Positions 34,511-44,192 of a stretch of 64,000 nt of DNA are shown here, one piece after another. The translations under genes and the position numbers were made by a program. Under the pieces are notes generated by a model, which searched no databases, had not been told where the DNA came from, and was given only the letters and a program-made list of their open reading frames with translations. Source of the stretch: Rheum nobile (Eukaryota > Streptophyta > Magnoliopsida > Caryophyllales > Polygonaceae); contig WOAB01000689.1 in NCBI GenBank assembly GCA_027886185.1, positions 4,092,001 through 4,156,000 on the forward strand. Reading direction: 5' to 3'. How positions within the stretch are numbered: position 1 is the stretch's first letter; each line of letters starts with the position of its first letter.

Positions 34511-37228
34511 ATGGTCCACACCCGCGCTACTGATAATCCACTTGTTGATTTAGATCCAGAGATCGACAGGACGTTCCACAGGAACCGTAGAGAACACACC
34601 ACCCCACAAGCTGCAATGGGTGACCAAATGCTTCGGCAATTGACTGTGCCGAATCTGACTATGCAACCACTAGCTGTGACAATCCCCGCCATAGGAGATG
34701 GCGTGAATTTTGAACTGAAGCCGGGGCTGATTCATTTGCTCCCGTCATTCCATGGACTGAGTGGAGAGGACCCAATCAAGCACATGGGTAAATTCCACAC
34801 TGTCTGCATGAGCATGAAACCGGCGAACGTCACTGAGGAACAAATCAAGATGAGAGCTTTCGGGTTTACCCTCAAAGACGTTGCTGATGACTGGTATTAC
34901 CATCTGCCTACTGGAAGCATAGACACGTGGAACAAACTGCATAAGGCGTTTCTCAAAAAGTATTTCCCTGCAAAGAAGGCAAACAGTTTGAAAAAGGCTA
35001 TAAGCAACATCGAGCAGAAGGCTGACGAGACCCTTTATGAGTACTATGAGCGGTTCAAGAGACTTTGATCAAGCTGTCCGTTCCACGGGTACACCAATCA
35101 AGACCTGGTGCTTCATCTTTACAATGGTTTGCTGGATAATGAGAGACGAATTGTCGACGCTGCTTGTGGAGGCAACATTCTCAACACAACACCAGCGACA
35201 ACCATGGAAAAGATTCAGGAGATGGCAGAGGGGACAAGAAATTTCTGTAGAACTTCTACCAAGAGAGGAGTCAATGCCGTGAACTCCAATCACTCTGAGC
35301 TAGCGAGCGAGATTGCTGAATTGAAGGACATGGTGAGGAGACTAACGCGGCAAGGAACTCCTCAACAACTCAAAGTATGTGGGATTTGTGCTGATCAATT
35401 CCACCCCACCGATGCATGTCCTCAATTGTAAGATGAACCAAATGCTGAGGTGAACCATGTAGGAGCTTATGGAGCTCCAAGACCTCAGAACGATCCCTAC
35501 TCCAACACTTATAATCCGGGATGGAGAGACCACCCAAATTTCAGATGGAGGGATCAACCGAATCAACAACAGCAGCCAAGACCTCAATTTCTACAAAGGT
35601 CGCAAGATCAACAACCGGGTACGTCTGCCTCAACTGAAGATATGCTCCAAGCTTTGACGAAACATTTCACTCATGTTCAAGCTACGGGGTCGAGCATAAA
35701 GAATTTAGAGAATCAGATGAGCCAAATGGCTGAAGCCATCACAAAGATCGATGCAAAGATTTTGGGAAATCTACCATCTCAAACGGTAGTGAACCCACGA
35801 GCAAATGTTAGTGCTGTAACCCTCCGAAGTGGAAAGCAATTGCCCATCGCTCCTAATGCTGAGAAGGATGAGTCAGGAAAAGAGGAAGTTCTGGAAGAGC
35901 ACCGCACCCAGCGGCAAGACGACCGCACCCGCGGTGAGAACAAAGAGGAGGATCAGAATGTTCTGTCGAGTCCACCGCACCCCGCGGTGGGAGGCACCGT
36001 ACCCCACGGTGACAGTACTATTTCTCGAGAATTTTCTGGGGATGCACCGCACCCCGCGGTGGATGTTGACCGCACCCGCGGCGGATCTCCTGGACCTGTT
36101 AAATAACCTTACGTGGACACCTACGTTCGTCCGTACTTCCCTCCTCTCGGTTCCGAAAAGCCACCCGCCCCATTCCCAGAGGCGCTTAAGGAGAGGAGAA
36201 TTATCGACGACAAGGACCTCTTCGAGACGTTTAGCAAGTGCGAGGTAAAAATCCCTTTACTCAAACTTGTTAAAAGTATTCCCAAATATGCTCGTTTCTT
36301 GAAGGAACTTTGCACAATCAAGGGGAAACAGAAGCAGAAGCAAACGAAGCAGGTCCAGGTGAGCGAGCAAGTATCTGCTGTGTTTCAAAGGCGCCTACCC
36401 AAGAAATGCAGTGATCCAGGTATGTTTTCTATCCCCTGCATCATTGGTGAGACAAAGATTGATAAAGCTATGTTAGATCTTGGTGCAGCTATTAATGTCT
36501 TACCATTGTCATTTTATGAGTCTCTTGGTCTGCCGCCATTACAAGACACTAGGCTAGTTATTTAATTAGCTGATGGAACCAATGTCTACCCAAAAGGGGT
36601 TGTTGAAGATGTCCTTGTTATGGTAGATAAGCTGATTTTTCCCACTGATTTTTATGTGCTTGATATGGGTGGTGGTACAGGTGCACATATGTTGTTAGGT
36701 AGACCATTCATGAAAATCGCAAATACCACAATTGATGTCAGAAGTGGGAAATTAACTATGGAATTTGATGGGGATGAAGTTGAATATAACATATATGATA
36801 TGAAACCCGTCATTAACACCTCTTTGAACTTTGTTGATGTAATGAGTCCTAACCCTTTGGATGAATTGCAACCTATAATAGAGGATTCCATAGTTGACTT
36901 GCTTGTCGATATTACCGTATCTTCTAATCTGCAGGAAGTCACGGCTTTATTGGATGAGAAGGGTGAGTCTCCTACTTCTCTTTTGGGTAGTGGCCCCAAT
37001 GTGCTAACTCCGAGCGAGAAGCTCGTTCCCTCTAATGTGCAGTCCCTTGAAGTTGAGCTTAAACAACCCCCTGATCGATCTAAGTATGGGGGAAAGGCAA
37101 CTAAGAAGGACAAGGTGAAAGAGCCGTTGAAGAAGAGGAATGGTCTAAGGTTCAAACCTTTCCATGATTGGTTCAGGAAGGAGGTGCTGAATGAAAGGGT
37201 TCCTAAGGAACCTGATGCTGTGGATTGA
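34511..37228 (+). pseudogene. Gypsy-1 gag-protease frame
   Basis: One 906-codon frame starting MVHTRATD, with no frameshift but four in-frame stops: TGA 35066, TAA 35429, TAA 36104 and TAA 36563. Gag capsid domain (IHLLPSFHGLSGEDPIKHM, FTLKDVADDWYYHLP), zinc knuckle CGICADQFHPTDAC, a linker rich in HPAVG and RTRG peptides encoded by GC hairpins, the conserved PYF-like and KIPLLKLVKSIPKYA block, protease DLGAAINVLP and flap LLGRPFM. A basic tail (PPDRSKYGG, GLRFKPFHDWFRKEV) ends the protein. The Gypsy-2 homologue has Gln at the second and fourth stops, so those are C-to-T nonsense changes. No pol follows. Confidence 0.93.
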
Positions 37229-38550
37229 GGTTGTCTGAGTCTCATGTCGAGCCAACGACATTAACCAAGGCGCTGCTCGGGAGGCAACCCGAGGTATTGT
37301 TTTTTCTTTCTTTCTCATGTCTTTGTGTTTTCATAGCATAGCTAGGTAGTTTGTTTTTGTTTCGTTTCGCCTGTACTCTGACATGCAGGTACGAAAGTAA
37401 AGGAGCAAAATGAGGTTCTGGAGAGCTCACCGCACCCGCGGTGGGCACCCCTTCATTTTCTCTTGTTTCTAAAAAAAAAAATCCGAAAAAACCTTAAACG
37501 GATTTAAAAAAAAAAAATCGAAAAAACAACAAAAAAGAGTTCTACCGTAGGCCAGTTGTCCGGAGTTCCCCATGGAGAAGGTGTGCATCATGTTGTCTAG
37601 GAGTAACAGTAGGGCCCACACCACGAACACATCTGGGCCCATTTTTTATGTTCATTGAAGGCCGTGCAACCCCAAATTCTTTGATATACCACTATTCACC
37701 AAAGTGGTTTCCTTTTGGTTGCGGGGTAGGAGAAGATTATTGATTAAGAAGATCCCGCGCAACACCAGAGACCTGAGCGTTCATTGTTTTACCGCCAGCA
37801 ACAACGTACGTCTCCAAGCCAGCTCAGCGGCGTATGTGAGTTATTTTTTCCTCTTCCCTGTGCTTCTATTCTTTTGTCTTTCATTACATTGAGGACAATA
37901 CAATGTTTAAGTATGGGGGATAGTTCTATACTTGCTAAGTCGTTGAGAAGAAAAAAAATATGAAAAGAACCAAAAAATTGAAAAAAGGCTAAAATAAAAA
38001 TCCTGGGATAGGTCGAAAACCCGAAAGGGCGGCCTAGGCAATAAGCAGGTGGCTTGGACCAGCATTAGGCTGGGGTAATATGAGGTCAAGAGTGACGTGA
38101 GTTTATGTGAGCACATCTATTGAAAAATGAAATGAGTGGCTTGGTGAAAACCCGAAAGGGCGCCTTGGCAAAATGAGTGAAAATAAGAAGAGTGATTTAT
38201 AGGAATCATCATTTTACCTGGCGTGGTGACATAAGAAGAGGTGATATAAGGAGGATTCGGATAGGTCACTCTAGAGCGATAAGAAGATAGATGGAGGCTA
38301 GGATTAGATTGTTACTCACTCTATGGTGTTCGGGATAAGCTTGGGGGAAGTACTACGCTTTCCTTCTAAGCTTGGTTGTGTGTGGTGATTTGGTGTTGTG
38401 TTTTTGGTTGTCTTGGAGTTTATTGTTGATGTGTTGTAACCACTAGTGTCATGTTTTCTCGTACTTCCTGAGACCTTAGAGCATGATTGATGGAGTGAGT
38501 TCAGTTTTTAGCTTACTCGGGACGAGTAAAGGTCTAAGTATGGGGGAATT
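37229..38550 (+). other. Gypsy-1 3' region and polypurine tract
   Basis: Directly after the stop codon lies AAGGCGCTGCTCGGGAGGCAACCCGA (37267-37292), conserved in Gypsy-2 and Gypsy-3 and able to form a CGGG/CCCG stem. One CACCGC-ACC-CGCGGTG-type hairpin is at 37428-37443. Further on, GAAAACCCGAAAGGGCG is repeated at 38009 and 38146. The polypurine tract AAGTATGGGGGAATT (38536-38550) abuts the LTR. No coding sequence. Confidence 0.8.
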
Positions 38551-39889
38551 TGATATGCGATATATTGTATAGCGCATCTAGTGGTTATTAGCATGGTTTA
38601 GATGAGTTTTAGGTGTGTTCTGGTGTTAACTCTGTGATCCGGATGAGAAGCCAAGAAGTGAAGAAATCATAGGATTTACAGAGTTCTGAGGCACATGGAA
38701 GAGAAGAGTTAAGGAGCGGTACGAAGGATGCAAGGAGAAGCCTTGAGAGAAGACAAAGGAGTACTTGAGCCTTGCCGCACCCGCGCCGAAGACCACCGCA
38801 CCCAGTGGTAGAGCAAGCAGAAATGAGAACAAAGTTCTGAAATGCCACCGCACCCCGCGGTGGGCACTGCCGCACCAGCGGTGAGAAGATCAGAGAAGCT
38901 GGACGCTGGAGTTCCACCGCACCCCGCGGTGGGTGTCACCGCACCCACGGTGGCACGCGCGCTGAAGACTTTTTTTTCCGAGTTTTTATTTTCCGTTTTG
39001 TTTTATTTCCGAAACTTTGTTTCCAAGTTTGTTATTTCCTTTTATTTATTTCTGGCTTATTTTCCCTAGTATTTAAGGTTATTTCTAAGACTTTGTTTAG
39101 ATTACCCTAGTTTCCACCGTTCTTAGTTTTTCTCTCAAAAACCTTATGGAGAACTAAACCTCCATTGTTGCACTTGACGTTTTGAAGCCAGCAATTGATT
39201 GGTTGTGAGTTTTCTATTCTTGTTCGATTTCCTATCTAGTTGGATTAATTCTCTTGTGCTTGAATGTTTATTGGTTTATGTTGATTTATCTAGAGTAACT
39301 ACCTAGGTCTATTGATATCTTCCTAATTGCTAGGACTTGTGATTCCGGGTTCGGGTTGCATATCTAGTAGCAAACACGATTTACATATGCGGGTTGCGAG
39401 TGTTCATCGTGAGAGAGAGTTAATTGCATGTTATAGTAACGGGTTGTTTCTATTGCATGTATCTTGTTGAATCCTTGGTTGAATGCTATTGCTTTATTGA
39501 GTCTTGAAGGTTTTCGGATTTGATTTAGTAATAAGTACTATTAGGGCTGGTAGAACTAATAGTTACCTATGATCGGGATAAGAACAACTAAAGGAAAGAT
39601 AAGAACTTGAGAATAATAGAATTCAGTGATCAACCATATCTCTTGTTGTGTGGATCTTTGTCAAGTGTGGCGCCTTCCTCATATCATATTCACATCCTTT
39701 ACTTTGTTTTCTTGCTTTATTTACTTGGTTCGAAATACTACAACCCCCCCTAGTTCCTAGTTGGTGACTTGAAAAACACAAGAATTGATAACCTGATTCC
39801 CTTGGGTTCGACCCTGACTTGCTTGCTATACTCTATTTAGTAGGTACTTTAGTATTTCTTTGATTAGGCATACGACTTTAGCCTTGTCA
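38551..39889 (+). repeat. Gypsy-1 3' LTR
   Basis: A 1339-bp partner of the 5' LTR. It has the same five hairpin sites, two altered by substitutions that weaken one stem arm (CACCCAGTGGTAG at about 38797, CACCCACGGTGG at about 38941). Confidence 0.93.
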
Positions 39890-40238
39890 GCCCACAAAAG
39901 CAAGACTAGCCGAAAAAGGAGTTGCGCTCCCGCAAGGGTGTGTGCGGTGTAATGCACAAACTGAAGACTTAAACCACCTGCTTTTTTAGTGTAGCCATAC
40001 TTTGAAAACAATTGAAAAAATCAATAACCAAACATACATAACTTTAAGATTCGTATCAATAGGAAATAAAAAACAACTAAAGAAATAATAATAGAAGAAA
40101 TTCGCAACAAGATTGATAAAACAAATTTTGAGGAAATTGCAGTCGCTTGGTGGGGAATTTGGTTCTACAGAAACCAACACAGTTTTGGGAGAACAAACAC
40201 TGACAATGACATAATCAAGGATGTTCCAATCTACATAA
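39890..40238 (+). pseudogene. LINE piece 3: zinc-finger tail
   Basis: Starts inside the GCCCA duplication of Gypsy-1 and reads TKARLAEKGVALPQGCVRCN, then AQTEDLNHLLF, a stop and CSHTL: the Cys-rich zf-RVT domain found after plant LINE RT. Reading continues the frame left at 33088. After a frame change, AVAWWGIWFYRNQ fits the spacer before RNase H. Copia-3 interrupts it at 40239. Confidence 0.88.
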
Positions 40239-41192
40239 TGTTGGTGATTTTAGTGAAATCATTGTCATCTAGTGCTATTGGGATTCATGCAACACTATGG
40301 GTACTCATTTTGTTATAACACAAGTTCGAGTGTGTGGAGTACACACTTATATAAGCGACTTGAGTTTTAGAGGGAAACAAAAGGATATGTTACATGTAAG
40401 GGTCAAGTTCACTTGAAATTGGTTTTTAAAGGCTCAAGTTTCCCTTGAAACAGCTGAAACAGTTTATGTAAAGGGAACTTGATATTAATTCATTTCTTAT
40501 GAAGGGAACTAGGCATCATTTCCCTTCTAAGGGACTAGAAGAATGCTTATGGATGGTTGATCTTCTTAGCACGTGTTTTATGTGCTTGTAGTTGTTGGTA
40601 AAACCAACGTTTTAACCGCTATAACCGTCATAACTACCTTGTAACTGAAAGTAACTGTTAGTAACCATTGTGGATCAGTTGGGAATGGTTGATAACCGCT
40701 GGAAACAATTGATAACTGCTTCCAACTTCCACTGTAACTTCCCTAAACTTCCATAACCGTTTTGGAAGTGTTCTCCAATGCCTATATAAAAGGCTTTTGG
40801 GTTGTGGTGTTGGTGAGTTCGAATTATCATTTGGAAGAGTGTCTCTCTTCATACTTGAACTTGATTTAAGTCTCAAATCCATTATTACATGAACTTTAAA
40901 GTTCAGATCCTTTCATGAGCCTGGTCAGGAACTGATTTGTTTGTCTTATCTCACTTCAAATTTCATGGATTCCCTAAGGCTATGTAAGGGGCGAAATATT
41001 AATTTCGGAAAGTGGTTCGCCACGATTCAAACCGATATCAAGATCTTGTTGCATATGATTGATCTACCGATGTGCCATCGCCTACATCAACATCCACGAG
41101 AGGAACTCAACGCCTCCAGAGAACAGTTCCCTCCATCCGCAAATTCAACATCTCAGAGGAACTGACCAAGATAGAGTTCCTAAACTCCTACA
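40239..41192 (+). repeat. Copia-3 5' LTR
   Basis: A 954-bp LTR with a clear promoter TATA box CTATATAAAAGGC at 40782-40794. Contains TCCCTT/AAGGGA words flanking the GGGAACTTGATATT segment. It differs from the 3' LTR at many sites, so it is older than the nested Gypsy-2. Confidence 0.92.
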
Positions 41193-41401
41193 TTCAAAAT
41201 CAATATTCTGAGATCAAGTCTAATGGCAAATGCACATGAGAAGACATCCAAGTTGATGTTCGAGGAGATCAAAGGAAGTTGGTCGCCTTATCATCAAAGC
41301 GAAATTGAAACCCTTGATTCGAAGAAACTTTGATATGATTTGTCCCAAGTTTATTGGGAAAATGAAATAATGTTGTGGCTTTGATATTATTCATATAATG
41401 G
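41193..41401 (+). other. Copia-3 interior, left part
   Basis: About 205 bases between the 5' LTR and Gypsy-2. No standard primer site was recognised right after the LTR (the text reads TTCAAAATCAATATTCTGAG). The last five bases, AATGG, are the Gypsy-2 target duplication. Confidence 0.6.
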
Positions 41402-42707
41402 TGATAACAGGAATTTGTCGTGCTAATTCCTACTATGCAAAATATCCAAACAAACCTTAAACCGTAGTCCTAGGTAAGTAAAGGTCGAGTCCACAGGGAG
41501 ACAGAGTCTATCTTAATATGCAATTTGTATGTCAATCCAAAGTAACCAAAGGGGGGTTTTGTATGTTTTAATGAATCTAAGCATGCAAAAGTAAACAAAC
41601 TAAAAGTTGATGAATTCAGTGATGGGAAAAGCACTTAGTCAAACAACATCCACTATTCGTATGACAAGTTGATCCTAGATACTCATTCAAAATCTCATGC
41701 AATGGAATTTCCAATTCCTTTTCAGATATAACTAATAGCACAACCAGATACTATTAGCACTAACTAATTAAACAACCCTGAAACTATCAAGATTCAGTTT
41801 AACAGCAGCCTTACGGATAGGAATATAGTTGGATACAATTCTAGCATAAAACAACCAACTTTTATCCTAGAATGTAAATCAGTTCTCTTCTGCATAAGAC
41901 TAGCACAACCAGATACTAGTACGATGCAGTTGCTACTCTGAAATAGATATGCTCAACCAGTAACAATCTAAATCTAGCAATAGATCAATAACGACAAACC
42001 CTAGTTGCGTCCAAGATAGAGATTATCAATATCAATCATAAGCAATCAAGCAAGAGAATAGATAAAAACCATGCAATAGATTAAGAACGAGAGTCTCACA
42101 ACTGAATCAAAACGAAAGCTTCAGCGTCTGACTAAGCCAAGGGGACTTAGTTCTTCATAACAAATACGTAGAATGAAATTAGGGTTTTGAGAGATTCGCT
42201 GATAGGCAAACAAGCCTTTCTCTACCCTTAAATACTAAAGGAAACAAAGTCTGAATTAACCTAAAACGAAATAATAAATCGTAATAAAATAATGCAAAAT
42301 AAAGCAAATAAGGAAACGGCTCGGCGGACTTCTGAACAGCGGCGGCGGGCGCTGCAACCTCCATGGCGGGCGCCGTAATTGCGGCGGGCGCCGCATTTCC
42401 ACGGTGGGCGTCGTGGCCAAGTCGTAGCCATCGCTGTTGGAAGGTGTAGGCAGCGGTCGCCGTGGCTTCTGCGGCGGGCGCCGTAAGGTACTTCCTCCGA
42501 AGTCTTCGTCTCTTCAGCTCCTTGGCGTCTACTTCTGGTGGCTTCCTCCTCAGTGTCTACTATGATCTCCAAAATGGCTCAAACACCTCCAAATACACCA
42601 ACTTCGCCCCCAAACGCCATACACATGAATGTGTCTAAATCTACCCGAATGACACCAATAAAACCTCTAATGACTCTTGGTTAAGCCCTACAAAGTAGTG
42701 CTTATCA
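41402..42707 (-). repeat. Gypsy-2 3' LTR
   Basis: Adjoins the polypurine tract (complement AACTCCCCCATGCTT at 42708-42722). GC hairpins lie at 42335-42485, for example ATGGCG-GG-CGCCGT (42363-42376) and GCGGCG-GG-CGCCGC (42381-42394). A minus-strand AGTATTTAAGG promoter-like word lies near 42230. Confidence 0.93.
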
Positions 42708-44192
42708 AACTCCCCCATGCTTAGACCTTTGCTCGTCCACGAGTAAACTAATAAAGAGCCTACTCCTCCAATGTAGCATCCAAGGTCTCAGAAAGCATAT
42801 CCTCTAACTAAGAGTCACCTAACCCATGCCAAGCTCCTGGCACCACTCTCATTTACAACACAACAACAACTCAACAAGCTTAAGGGGCAAGCAAAGTACT
42901 TCCCCCAAGCTAAACCCGGACATCCAATAGCGTGAGTAACCTCTAATCCTAGCCTCTATCTATTGCTCCTTATGTCTCCCAGAGTGACCTACCCGACAAT
43001 CCTTCTTTGTCTCCTCTTCTTATGACGCCTCGCCAAGAATAATGAGAAATCCTAAAATCACTCTTCTTATTTTCGCTCATTTTGCCAAGGCGCCCTTTCG
43101 GGTTTTCACCAAGCCACTCATTTCATTTTTCAATAGATGCTCACATAAACTCACATCACTCTTGACCACATATTACCCCAGCCTAACGCTGGTCCAAGCC
43201 ACCTGCTTATTACCTAGGCCACCCTTTCGGGTTTTCGGCCTATCTCAGGATTTTAATTTCAGCCTTTTATCAAATTTTTGGCTCTTTTTCATTTTTTTCT
43301 TTTCCTCAACGATGTGGCAAGTATAGAACTCTCCCCCATGCTTAAACATTGCATTGTCCTCAATGTAATGAAAGACAAAAAGAATAAAGCACAGGGAAAA
43401 GCAAAAAATTAACTCACAACGTTGCCGAGCTGGCTTGGACACGGAAGGTGTCGCTGGCGGTCTTCTCAATAAACGTCCATGTCACGGGTGTCGGCATCAA
43501 CGCCATAATCTTCATATACCGTGCAACCATAGGGATCCACCGTGGGGTGTGGTGGTTATGTAGGAAAGCAGGGCTGTACGGGCTTCAACTCCATCAGCTC
43601 CTACCATGCAACCATAATGAACCACTGTGGTGAATGAGTGGTCGATCAAGGGAATGGGGTTGCATGGCCTTCAAAAATGGGCCCATATGTCATCGTGGTT
43701 GGGCCCTGGTGTATCTCCTCTCCAGCTGTCGACTGCAGGGCCACCATCGTTGCCAAATGAATGTAGGGTGAATGTATTCCTCCGTTAGCAACATGATGCG
43801 CACCTCTCGTGGGAAATCTGGACAGCCCGGTAAAACTTTTTTTTTTCCCGTTTAAGGTTTTTTTTTTCGGGGTTTTTTTTTTTTAGATAAGAAAACGAAC
43901 CTGAGAATGGCGGCGATCGCCGTAATTAAACGACGGTCGCCGTCATTTGCTGCAAGCAAAGTGAACGAGGGAGGTGATTACGGCGGACACCGTAAGCTAG
44001 GCGGCGGGCGCCGTGAACTCCTTCTTCACTTTGAAACGCTTCATGCAGGTTAGTTCGACACAGAAAGGAAAAACTAAAGGGAAAAACGAAAGAAAATGAC
44101 TAAGGGAAGGAAAATAAACTACCTAACATCGGGTTGCCTCCCGATCAGCGCCTTAGTTAATGTCGTTGGCTCGACATACTACTCGAACATCC
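42708..44192 (-). other. Gypsy-2 3' region and polypurine tract
   Basis: Non-coding. It contains the complement of the AAGGCGCTGATCGGGAGGCA motif at 44128-44155 that follows gag-protease in all three related elements. Hairpins of the ACGGCGGGCGCCGT type lie at 43908-43946 and 43980-44014. CGCCCTTTCGGGTTTTC occurs near 43091 and a variant near 43221, as in Gypsy-1. Confidence 0.8.

Larger units (their letters stand above)
33089..39889 (+). mobile_element. Gypsy-1: gag-protease-only Athila-like retrotransposon
   Basis: LTRs of about 1.34 kb at 33089-34430 and 38551-39889 (TGATATGCGATATATTG...CTTGTCA), a perfect GCCCA target duplication (33084-33088, 39890-39894), a TGGCGCCGTTGCCGGGGA primer site and a polypurine tract. 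The interior codes for gag and an aspartic protease only; RT, RNase H and integrase are absent, with no sign of a recent deletion. It must have been mobilised in trans. It sits inside the LINE zinc-finger region. Confidence 0.95.
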
